Shown here: one piece after another, positions 17,427 through 24,633 of the stretch
How positions within the stretch are numbered: the stretch's first letter is position 1
Layout: each line of letters opens with the position of its first letter
From: Sphingobium algorifonticola
GTDB lineage: Bacteria; Pseudomonadota; Alphaproteobacteria; Sphingomonadales; Sphingomonadaceae
Direction of reading: 5' to 3'
Length of the DNA: 64,000 bases
Assembly (NCBI RefSeq): GCF_004005485.1
Contig: NZ_RZUL01000003.1
Location: 186,001 to 250,000, forward strand
Made by a program: the position numbers and the translations under genes
Notes under the pieces: generated by a model
The model's database searches: none
Told to the model about the DNA's origin: nothing
The model's input: only the letters and a program-made list of their open reading frames with translations

Positions 17427-17997
17427 CCTCAAGGCACCCCTTGAGGCGTTGGAGGCCCCGCCTGATCCAGCTCTTCATCGTGCCAAGGGGCACGTTCATC
17501 CGTTCCGCAAGGTCGGCATAGGTCAGCCCGTCGAAGAATGCAGCGCGGATGGCGGTTCCGGCACGCTCGTCCAGCGCATCGATGCAATGATGAATCCGTC
17601 CCGTTTCCTGCATCTCCTCGATGCTCTCATCGGCGCGAAGACGCTCGTCAGCGATTGCCAATGCTGCGTCCTCGGGTGCGGTAGCGACGCGGCCGGACGC
17701 ACGCTGCCAGTCGATCGCGGCATTCCGGGCAATGGCGCACAGCCATGTGATCGGGCTGGCCCGCGACGCATCGAAACGCCCGGCCCTGTTCCAGATCTTG
17801 ATGTACACGTCCTGCAATATGTCCTCCGCCGCCGCACGGTCGTTGGAGATACGCAGGCAGATTCCAAATAGTTTCGCGGAGGTGAGATCATAGACCCTGC
17901 GCAGCGCGGCGCGGTCGCGGCGGGCAACATCATGCAGAGCGGCAACCAGATGATTGCGCGCGCTGTCGGCCGCGGTCGCTGGATCTGCCTCGCTCAC
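17419..17997 (-). CDS. ECF RNA polymerase sigma factor, SigK-like
   Basis: The 192-residue protein contains sigma region 2 (AEDILQDVYIKIWNRAGRFD), a short linker without region 3, and region 4 (LTYADLAERMNVPLGTMKSWIRRGLQRLKGCL), the layout of extracytoplasmic-function sigma factors. The start is GTG at 17997. The next gene on the strand encodes an RskA-type anti-sigma factor with an eight-base overlap, so the two are translated together. Context (RskA partner, fasciclin gene next) suggests the SigK-like ECF group. Only 31 bases separate it from the threonine dehydratase gene upstream, so its promoter either lies inside that gene or is shared with it. Confidence 0.9.
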   Translation of the reverse strand: MSEADPATAADSARNHLVAALHDVARRDRAALRRVYDLTSAKLFGICLRISNDRAAAEDILQDVYIKIWNRAGRFDASRASPITWLCAIARNAAIDWQRASGRVATAPEDAALAIADERLRADESIEEMQETGRIHHCIDALDERAGTAIRAAFFDGLTYADLAERMNVPLGTMKSWIRRGLQRLKGCLEDG

Positions 17998-18028
17998 GCG
18001 CCGGACAGTATCGGCGGGCGAAATGTTT

Positions 18029-19015
18029 TCAAGTGCCTATCATCGCGCAATAGGTTGCCGGATCGACATTGCGGCCCGAGAGCGTGACGATGGTCGCATC
18101 GTCCACCGCAATCTTGCCTGCGAGTACCGCCGCCAGCGCGACTGCGCCGCCCGGCTCCAGCACCAGGCCCAGCCGGGTCATGGCAAAGCGCATTGCGTCG
18201 GCAACTTCCGGCTCGGAGACCGCAACGCCGGACGCCCCCCGTGCCTGCAAAATGTCGAACGTCAGTGGCGCGATGCGTAACGTCTGCAACGCATCGCAGC
18301 GGGTCGGCGGTGGATTGGGGCCAACCGGCACGATCGCGCCGTGCCGCAGGGACTCCCCGAAATCGTCCCAGCCTTCCGGTTCGACAATCGTGATGCGCGC
18401 ATCGGGCACGGCGAGCGCACACCCGCTGGCGAGTCCACCACCGCCACAGCAGATCACAAGCTGCGTCGGCATCTTGCCCGTCTGCTCCTCCATTTGGCGC
18501 GCCGCTTCCAGCGCCGTCGTGCCCTGCCCTTCGACAACCCAGGGATCGTCGAAACTCGGCACAAGGATCGCCCCGCTGTCCCGCGCGAGACGTTCGGCGA
18601 TGACCTCCCGCCTTTCGGTCATCCGGTCATAGAAGATAACGCGCGCGCCCATGGCCCGCGTCGATTCGACTTTCGCCAGGGGCGCGTCGGCGGGCATGAC
18701 GATGGTGGCGGGCATGGCCAGTCTGCGCGCGCTCCAGGCGATACCCTGCGCATGATTGCCGGACGAGAAGGCGACGACCCCCGCGGCGCGTTCCTCCGCC
18801 GTCATGTCGGACAGGCGATGCCACGCACCGCGGATCTTGAATGCGCCGATGGGTTGCAGCGATTCGGCCTTGCACCATATGCGCGCGCCGGCAATTTCCA
18901 CCGGAAGCAGCGGCGTCGGTGGCAGGATGGCACGGATCTTCCCGTCGGCACGCAGGATACCGGCCAGATCGGGCTGACGGGCGGTGGCGGTCGACGCCTG
19001 ACTTTGCGCTGTCAT
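18029..19015 (-). CDS. Threonine/serine dehydratase, PLP-dependent, without ACT domain
   Basis: The 328-residue product has the fold type II PLP enzyme pattern: catalytic lysine in GAFKIRGA, SSGNHAQGIAW, the phosphate-binding glycine loop CCGGGGLASGC, and SGRNVD near the end. It lacks the C-terminal ACT-like regulatory domain of biosynthetic IlvA, so it resembles the short catabolic threonine ammonia-lyases or serine dehydratases/racemases. The expected reaction is deamination of threonine to 2-oxobutanoate or serine to pyruvate; the exact substrate cannot be settled from sequence. It is divergent from the polyamine genes with a gap of about 64 bases, and sits upstream of the sigma factor gene. 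Confidence 0.85.
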   Translation of the reverse strand: MTAQSQASTATARQPDLAGILRADGKIRAILPPTPLLPVEIAGARIWCKAESLQPIGAFKIRGAWHRLSDMTAEERAAGVVAFSSGNHAQGIAWSARRLAMPATIVMPADAPLAKVESTRAMGARVIFYDRMTERREVIAERLARDSGAILVPSFDDPWVVEGQGTTALEAARQMEEQTGKMPTQLVICCGGGGLASGCALAVPDARITIVEPEGWDDFGESLRHGAIVPVGPNPPPTRCDALQTLRIAPLTFDILQARGASGVAVSEPEVADAMRFAMTRLGLVLEPGGAVALAAVLAGKIAVDDATIVTLSGRNVDPATYCAMIGT

Positions 19016-19079
19016 CGTTCCTCCCTATATGGGCGCATTCGCGCGGGGCAGACCTGCGTCAAAGCATGGAGCATGGGAA

Positions 19080-20285
19080 TTGAGCAAGGTTCTTGTCATC
19101 GGCGCAGGCGGCGTCGGATCGGTGGCCGTTCACAAGATGGCGATGAACAGTAACATATTTTCCGACATCACGCTGGCCAGTCGCCGGATCGAGAAATGCG
19201 ATGCGACTGCCGAATCCGTCAAAGCGCGCACGGGCGTGACCATCGCCACTGCGCAGGTGGATGCTGACGACATCGACGCGACCGCCGCGCTGATTGCCCG
19301 GGTTCAGCCGAAACTCGTCGTGAACCTTGCTCTGCCCTATCAGGATCTGGCGATCATGGAAGCGTGCCTGAAGACCGGCGTGCATTACATGGACACCGCC
19401 AATTACGAACCGCGCGACGAAGCCAAGTTCGAATATCACTGGCAATGGGCCTATCAGGACCGGTTCCGGGAAGCGGGCCTCACCGCCTTGCTGGGGTCCG
19501 GTTTCGACCCCGGCGTGACCAGCGTGTTCGCGACCTATCTCAAGAAACATTATCTCGACACGATCGAGACGCTCGACATCCTCGATTGCAACGGCGGCGA
19601 CCACGGCCAGCATTTCGCGACCAATTTCAACCCGGAAATCAACATCCGCGAAGTGACCGCCGTGGCACGGCACTGGGAAAATGGCGCGTGGGTGGAAACG
19701 CCGCCGCTCAGCCACAAGCAGAGCTTCGACTTCGAACAGGTCGGCGTGAAAAACATGTATCTCATGTATCATGAGGAACTGGAGTCCCTGAAGACGCATC
19801 TGCCGGAAATCCGCCGCATCCGTTTTTGGATGACGTTCGGAGACGCCTATCTCAAGCATCTCGAAGTGCTCCAGAATGTCGGCATGACGCGGATCGATCC
19901 GGTGCTGTACGAAGGCAAGGAGATCATACCCTTGCAGTTCCTGAAGGCCGTGCTCCCCGAACCAGCCTCGCTGGGCGTGACGACCAAGGGCAAGACCAAT
20001 ATCGGCGATATCGCGACCGGCACGAAGGACGGCGTTCAAAAGACCTTCTATATCTGGAACGTCTGCGATCATGAGGAAGCCTATGCGGAAACCGGCAATC
20101 AGGCCGTCAGCTACACCACCGGCGTTCCCGCGATGATCGGGGCGGCGATGCTGCTGACCGGCGCATGGGGCGGCGCAGGCGTGTTCAACATGGAACAGTT
20201 CGACCCCGATCCTTTCATGGCCATGCTGAACGAGCACGGACTGCCCTGGCAAGTCAAGGAACTGGACGCGCCGCTCGCTTTTTAG
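19080..20285 (+). CDS. Carboxynorspermidine/carboxyspermidine dehydrogenase (saccharopine dehydrogenase family)
   Basis: NAD(P)H-dependent enzyme that joins aspartate semialdehyde to a diamine, giving carboxynorspermidine or carboxyspermidine. The 401-residue product begins SKVLVIGAGGVGSVAVHKMAMN, a Rossmann fold at the extreme N-terminus, and is about 400 residues like characterised relatives. The best start is TTG at 19080: it gives MSKVLVIGAGGVG, with GGAG upstream. An ATG at 19029 is possible but adds 17 unrelated residues and nearly touches the divergent threonine dehydratase gene. The decarboxylase gene follows 50 bases downstream and ornithine decarboxylase after that, forming the alternative spermidine route. 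Confidence 0.9.
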   Translation: MSKVLVIGAGGVGSVAVHKMAMNSNIFSDITLASRRIEKCDATAESVKARTGVTIATAQVDADDIDATAALIARVQPKLVVNLALPYQDLAIMEACLKTGVHYMDTANYEPRDEAKFEYHWQWAYQDRFREAGLTALLGSGFDPGVTSVFATYLKKHYLDTIETLDILDCNGGDHGQHFATNFNPEINIREVTAVARHWENGAWVETPPLSHKQSFDFEQVGVKNMYLMYHEELESLKTHLPEIRRIRFWMTFGDAYLKHLEVLQNVGMTRIDPVLYEGKEIIPLQFLKAVLPEPASLGVTTKGKTNIGDIATGTKDGVQKTFYIWNVCDHEEAYAETGNQAVSYTTGVPAMIGAAMLLTGAWGGAGVFNMEQFDPDPFMAMLNEHGLPWQVKELDAPLAF

Positions 20286-20335
20286 AGCTGTTGTCCTGCG
20301 AGAGCGGGAACGCTCCGGTTGGTAAGGATGGAACA

Positions 20336-21508
20336 ATGGAAACCCGTGCCGGTGATCCCGGAGCTTTCGCGCATTTCGATTTGCAGCGCGTGCCCTCGCC
20401 CAGCTTCGTGGTCGATGAGGCCGCCTTGCGCCGCAATCTGGCGATCCTGAAGGATGTGCGCGACCGTGCGGGCATCAGGATGCTTGGCGCGCTAAAGGCG
20501 TTTTCGATGTGGTCGCTGGGCGGTGTCGTCGGCGAGTATCTTGACGGCGTGTGCGCATCCGGCCTGTACGAGGCGCGCCTGGGGCGCGAGGAGTACAAGG
20601 GCGAAGTGGCAACCTATTGCGCGGGGTACAAGGCGCAGGACTTGCCCGAAATCCTGCGCATTTCCGATCATGTGATTTTCAACAGCCCCTATCAGATCGC
20701 CCGCTTCAAACCGCAGATCGAAGCCGCACGGCGCGCCGGGGAGACGTTCGACATCGGGCTGCGGATCAACCCGCTGCACGCGGAAGGCGAGGTCGCGAAA
20801 TATGATCCCTGCCAGCCGCACAGCCGCCTTGGCTTTCCGATCGATCAGTTGAAGCCTGAGCATCTGGACGGCGTATCGGGCCTGCATTTCCACTCATTGT
20901 GCGAACAGGATTTCCTGCCGCTTGAACGCACCTGGCGGGCAATCGAGCCGCATGTCGCGCCCTATTACGGGCAGCTTGCCTGGCTCAATTTCGGCGGCGG
21001 GCATCATATCACGCGCGCCGACTATCAGCGCGAATCGCTCATCACCTTTCTGCAACAGGTGCGCCAGGAAAGCGGCCTGACGCTGTATCTGGAACCGGGC
21101 GAGGCAATGGCGCTGGACGCCGGCATATTGGTTGGCGAAGTGCTCGACGTCATCGACAACGGCATGGCCGTCGCGATCACCGATATATCCGCGACCTGCC
21201 ACATGCCTGATGTCATCGAGGCACCCTATCGCCCCGCCATGTTGCATGAACGCAGCGATGGCCCGGCCACGCGCCTGGGTGGTCCCTCCTGCCTCGCGGG
21301 CGATATCATCGGCGATTATCGCGTTCCGGGCACGGTCGAACCCGGCGCACGGATCGCGTTCCTCGATCAGGCGCATTACTCCATGGTGAAGACGAATATG
21401 TTCAACGGCGTGCCCCTGCCGAGCATCTATCTGTGGAACAGCGAGAGCGACGAACTCAAGGAAATCCGCAGCTTTGGCTATGAGGATTTCAAGTCGCGCC
21501 TTTCGTGA
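20336..21508 (+). CDS. nspC: Carboxynorspermidine/carboxyspermidine decarboxylase
   Basis: PLP-dependent decarboxylase of the alanine-racemase-like fold that completes spermidine or norspermidine synthesis. The 390-residue protein shows the PLP lysine in MLGALKAFSMWS, the dimer and phosphate regions GLHFHSLCEQ and NFGGGHHIT, EPGEAMALDAG, and the C-terminal DQAHYSMVKTNMFNGVPLPS. These features separate it from ornithine and diaminopimelate decarboxylases. The ATG at 20336 has AAGGA eight bases upstream. It is downstream of the dehydrogenase and 136 bases upstream of the ornithine decarboxylase, whose leader fills the gap. Confidence 0.92.
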   Translation: METRAGDPGAFAHFDLQRVPSPSFVVDEAALRRNLAILKDVRDRAGIRMLGALKAFSMWSLGGVVGEYLDGVCASGLYEARLGREEYKGEVATYCAGYKAQDLPEILRISDHVIFNSPYQIARFKPQIEAARRAGETFDIGLRINPLHAEGEVAKYDPCQPHSRLGFPIDQLKPEHLDGVSGLHFHSLCEQDFLPLERTWRAIEPHVAPYYGQLAWLNFGGGHHITRADYQRESLITFLQQVRQESGLTLYLEPGEAMALDAGILVGEVLDVIDNGMAVAITDISATCHMPDVIEAPYRPAMLHERSDGPATRLGGPSCLAGDIIGDYRVPGTVEPGARIAFLDQAHYSMVKTNMFNGVPLPSIYLWNSESDELKEIRSFGYEDFKSRLS

Positions 21509-21535
21509 CAATATTGTTACAAGTTTTTTTATACA
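21505..21535 (+). promoter_or_regulatory. Possible promoter of the ornithine decarboxylase leader
   Basis: GTGACA (21505-21510, overlapping the nspC stop codon) and TATACA (21530-21535) are spaced by 19 bases. The start site would fall near 21542, just before the folded leader. The palindrome ACAATATTGT (21508-21517) overlaps the -35 element and could be an operator. The long spacing makes this weak. Confidence 0.35.
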
Positions 21536-21544
21536 ACCGCTTTA

Positions 21545-21644
21545 CAGGGGGGCGCCTTGGCCATATATCGACCGTCCGCTGCCCCATGGGACTTCCACCG
21601 CAAGGCAGCTTAATGCCCTTGAACTACACTGGAGGTCCCTTGAA
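21545..21644 (+). ncRNA. Structured leader RNA of ornithine decarboxylase, candidate speF-type motif
   Basis: Three pairings can be read directly. P1: GGGGGC (21548-21553) with GCCCTT (21615-21620, two G-U pairs). P2: GCTGCC (21578-21583) with GGCAGC (21604-21609). P3: GGGACTTCC (21588-21596, in the P2 loop) with GGAGGTCCC (21631-21639), nine pairs with one G-U. P3 crosses P2 and P1, making a pseudoknot, and contains the GGAGG Shine-Dalgarno sequence of the TTG start at 21645. Forming P3 would block translation. An RNA motif called speF is known upstream of ornithine decarboxylase genes in alphaproteobacteria; whether this leader fits that model was not tested. Confidence 0.65.
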
Positions 21645-22838
21645 TTGTACGAGCATCCCAGCGCGCTGGGGGTAGCAATTGCCCTCAAACCGGCAGCCCC
21701 GGTAACGCTTATTCGCCCGCAGGCAGCAGCCCGCGCCGCCCGATTCTTCGTCGAGAAGTTTCCGGGGCGTTCGCTTTATGCCGTAAAGGCCAATCCCTCG
21801 CCCGATCTGATTCGGACGCTCTGGGACAACGGCATCACGCATTATGACGTGGCGTCGATCGTTGAAGTGCGCCTGGTCGCCGCGACCCTGCCGGATGCGA
21901 AGCTGTGCTTCATGCATCCCGTCAAGGCCGAGGAAGCGATTGCCGAAGCCTATCATGTGCATGGTGTCCGCACCTTCTCGCTCGACACGATCGACGAGCT
22001 GGAAAAGATCATGCGCGCCACTGGCAACGCGACCGATCTGGAGCTGTGTGTCCGCATCCGGGTGTCGTCCGATTATTCGGAGCTGAGCCTTGCATCGAAG
22101 TTTGGTGCTGAGCTGGGCGAGACGAAGGAATTGCTGATGGCCACGCGCCAGGCGGCCGATGCCCTGGGCATCTGCTTCCATGTCGGCAGCCAGGCGATGT
22201 CGCCGCATGCCTACACGCAGGCAATCGAGCGCGTACGCGCCGCCATCGTCGATGCGGCCGTCACGGTCGACATCATCGATGTGGGTGGCGGTTTTCCCTC
22301 GGTCTATCCGGGTATGGAACCCCCGGCCCTCGAGCTGTATTTCGACGCGATCTACCGTGGCTTCGAAAGCCTGCCGGTGTCCTATTCGTCGGAACTGTGG
22401 TGCGAACCGGGTCGGGCGCTGTCGGCGGAGTATAGCTCGCTCATCGTGCGGGTGGAGCGTCGCCGGGGTGACGAACTCTACATCAACGACGGCGCATATG
22501 GCGCATTGTTCGATGCTGCGCATATCGGCTGGCGCTTTCCCGTCACGCTGTTGCGTACCGTTGACAGCAAGGCGGATATGAAGGGCTTCAGCTTCTACGG
22601 GCCGACATGCGACGACATGGATCATATGGTCGGGCCATTCATGCTCCCCGCCGATATCGATGTTGGCGACTATATCGAAATCGGGATGCTCGGTGCTTAT
22701 GGCTGCGCCATGCGGACCGGTTTCAACGGCTTCTCGTCGGAAACCGTCGTGACGGTCGATGATGAGCCGATGGCTAGCCTCTATCGGCAGGATATCGCCG
22801 CGCCGCGCCGTGCCAATGTGGTGAATATCGGCCAGTAA
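21645..22838 (+). CDS. Ornithine decarboxylase (fold III PLP enzyme)
   Basis: Makes putrescine from ornithine and feeds the two spermidine genes upstream. Family III layout: PLP lysine in LYAVKANPSPD, HVGSQ and DVGGGFPSVYPG in the barrel, CEPGRALSAEYS, and the active-site cysteine region GPTCDDMD. With the TTG at 21645 the product is 397 residues and starts MYEHPSALGV, matching relatives that begin shortly before the VxLKP-like segment. GGAGG lies nine bases upstream. A longer in-frame ATG at 21474 would overlap nspC and translate through the structured leader, so I reject it. Lysine decarboxylation as a side or main activity cannot be excluded. A strong terminator follows. Confidence 0.9.
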   Translation: MYEHPSALGVAIALKPAAPVTLIRPQAAARAARFFVEKFPGRSLYAVKANPSPDLIRTLWDNGITHYDVASIVEVRLVAATLPDAKLCFMHPVKAEEAIAEAYHVHGVRTFSLDTIDELEKIMRATGNATDLELCVRIRVSSDYSELSLASKFGAELGETKELLMATRQAADALGICFHVGSQAMSPHAYTQAIERVRAAIVDAAVTVDIIDVGGGFPSVYPGMEPPALELYFDAIYRGFESLPVSYSSELWCEPGRALSAEYSSLIVRVERRRGDELYINDGAYGALFDAAHIGWRFPVTLLRTVDSKADMKGFSFYGPTCDDMDHMVGPFMLPADIDVGDYIEIGMLGAYGCAMRTGFNGFSSETVVTVDDEPMASLYRQDIAAPRRANVVNIGQ

Positions 22839-22877
22839 GCGCATCTTTGGCCGACGTGATCGGCCCAATGCACAATG

Positions 22878-22909
22878 TCCCCCGTCCATTTCGGACGGGG
22901 GATTTTTTT
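22878..22909 (+). terminator. Rho-independent terminator after ornithine decarboxylase
   Basis: A ten-base-pair stem (TCCCCCGTCC with GGACGGGGGA) with a five-base loop is followed by seven T residues. It ends the polyamine block and isolates the MAPEG gene. Confidence 0.93.
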
Positions 22910-22977
22910 CGTGCCGTCCGGTTGTGCAATGCAACGCATCTGCGATAGTCAGCCGTACCATGTAGAGGGAACAACAA

Positions 22978-23415
22978 ATGACTTTTCAGATACTGGCCCC
23001 GGCAGCGGCGCTCGCGATGTGGAGCATGATCATGCTGCTTTGGCTGGTGGCCACGCGCCTTCCCGCGATGGCGAAGCTGAAACTGAAGCCGGAAAATATC
23101 GTCGGCGGACGCGGGCAGGATCTCGACAAAGTGGTGCCGCCGAAGGTCGCCTGGAAATCCCACAACTATGCGCATCTCATGGAGCAGCCGACGCTGTTCT
23201 ATCCGGTGGTCATCATGCTCGCGCTCATGGGTCAGGGCGAAGGGCTCAACCTGTGGCTTGCCTGGGCCTATACCGGCCTGCGGATCGCGCACAGCCTGTG
23301 GCAGGCGCTGGTAAACACCATTCCGGTTCGATTGCTGTTGTTCGTGCTGTCCACCACGGCGCTTTTCGGCCTGTGCCTGCATGCGCTGATCGCGGCGCTG
23401 CACATGCATCCATAA
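22978..23415 (+). CDS. MAPEG-family membrane protein
   Basis: A 145-residue protein with about four predicted membrane segments (near residues 3-25, 68-85, 90-110 and 118-140) and the MAPEG-type pattern with N-H-L-E-like and loop residues (HNYAHLMEQPTLFYPVV). MAPEG proteins include glutathione transferases and peroxidases acting on lipophilic substrates, but bacterial members like this are mostly uncharacterised. AGAGGGA precedes the ATG. It sits between the ornithine decarboxylase terminator and the convergent RNA methyltransferase gene, only six bases from that gene's stop codon, and looks like a single-gene unit. Confidence 0.85.
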   Translation: MTFQILAPAAALAMWSMIMLLWLVATRLPAMAKLKLKPENIVGGRGQDLDKVVPPKVAWKSHNYAHLMEQPTLFYPVVIMLALMGQGEGLNLWLAWAYTGLRIAHSLWQALVNTIPVRLLLFVLSTTALFGLCLHALIAALHMHP

Positions 23416-23421
23416 CAGCCG

Positions 23422-24633
23422 TCAGACGCGACGGAACACAGCCGCCAACTCCACATGCGTGGTCCAGCGGAACTGACCGACCGGCTGGACGCTTTCCAGA
23501 ATATAGCCACCTTCGACCAGCAGCTTGGCATCGCGCGCAAAGCTGCCGGGATTGCAGGAGACATAGGCGATAACGGGCACGCTCGCCTGCGCCAGTTGCA
23601 GCACCTGCTCGCGCGCGCCCGCGCGGGGCGGATCGAGCAGGATCGCATCGAACCGGTCGATCTCTTCGGGCATCAGCGGGCGGCGGAACAGATCACGATG
23701 ATCGACGGCAAGTCGGCGACCGGACCGATTGGCGCCGCTCTTGAGCGCCAACACGAGATCGCGGGCGGCTTCCGCAGTGTAGACCGCCTTCCCCTCCCCC
23801 AGGGCAAGGGCAAAGGTGCCAAGACCCGCGAACAGATCCGCCCAGCGGGCAGCAGGCGCAAGGGCATCGCACACTGCCCCGACCAGTGCCGCCTCGCCAT
23901 CCGCGGTTGCCTGCAGGAACGCGAAAGGCGGAAAGGGCACCGCCACCCCGCCGAAACTGACGGTTACGGGATCAGGCTCCCACCGGGTTTGCGGGCCATA
24001 GCCATCATCCAAGGTCAGCCGCGCCAGACCATTGTCCTGCGCGAAACGGGTGAGCATCTCCGTCGCGGCGAGACCCTCCGCATCGACACCTTCCAGCACA
24101 AGGTCCACGCCTCGGTCGGTCAGCGTCATGCGCGCATGGACCGCGCGGCGATCCCCCACCATCGGGTGCAACAGGGCGCGCAACGGTGCGACCAGCGCGA
24201 ACAGTGCCGGATGGAGGATGCTGCACATCATCATGTCGATGATCCGGTGGCTACCTTCGCTGGCAAAGCCCAGATGCAGTGCCTTGCCGAAGCGCGCGGC
24301 GCGCAGCGAAGCGCGGCGGCGGCTGTGTGGCGGAGAGACATGGGCCGGATGGACCACGCCCGCGGCAACAGCCTGTCCCGCGAGAGCACCCGTCACCCGA
24401 TCTCGCACGAAATCGGCAAAGCTCGGGTCGTCGACATGTTGCAACTGACAACCGCCGCACAAGGGAAAATGGCGGCAGGGCGGATCGACATGATGCGCGC
24501 CGCGGATCAGGCCCGCCCCGCCGCCAGGTTCCAGACGGTCTCCCGGCGCGCTCATCGGCACATGCCGCCCATCCGCAGTTACGCCGTCGCCCTTTGCGGC
24601 AAGGCGAACGACAAGATCGGGATCTGTCAGCAC
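23422..24633 (-). CDS. Class I SAM-dependent RNA methyltransferase, RumA/TrmA-like
   Basis: Predicted m5U-type RNA methyltransferase. The 403-residue product has a short N-terminal TRAM-like region, cysteines in CRHFPLCGGCQLQH consistent with the RumA iron-sulfur cluster, a SAM-binding fold (WADLFAGLGTFALALG), DPPRAGA, and the catalytic cysteine in YVSCNPGSFARD. Which RNA base it modifies cannot be told here. The start is probably GTG at 24633, with AAAGGA upstream, overlapping the nnr stop region by seven bases. It is the last gene of the minus-strand run beginning at etfQO. Confidence 0.9.
   Translation of the reverse strand: MLTDPDLVVRLAAKGDGVTADGRHVPMSAPGDRLEPGGGAGLIRGAHHVDPPCRHFPLCGGCQLQHVDDPSFADFVRDRVTGALAGQAVAAGVVHPAHVSPPHSRRRASLRAARFGKALHLGFASEGSHRIIDMMMCSILHPALFALVAPLRALLHPMVGDRRAVHARMTLTDRGVDLVLEGVDAEGLAATEMLTRFAQDNGLARLTLDDGYGPQTRWEPDPVTVSFGGVAVPFPPFAFLQATADGEAALVGAVCDALAPAARWADLFAGLGTFALALGEGKAVYTAEAARDLVLALKSGANRSGRRLAVDHRDLFRRPLMPEEIDRFDAILLDPPRAGAREQVLQLAQASVPVIAYVSCNPGSFARDAKLLVEGGYILESVQPVGQFRWTTHVELAAVFRRV

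Noticed and set aside
17998..18028. Search for an autoregulatory ECF promoter in front of the sigma gene
   Set aside because: The 31-base gap holds no match to GCATCC-N16-CGTATC; any promoter must lie inside the threonine dehydratase gene, where I saw none.
21474..21644. Upstream ATG start for ornithine decarboxylase
   Set aside because: It would overlap nspC by 35 bases, add 57 residues absent from relatives, and translate through the paired leader; the TTG at 21645 has GGAGG at proper spacing.
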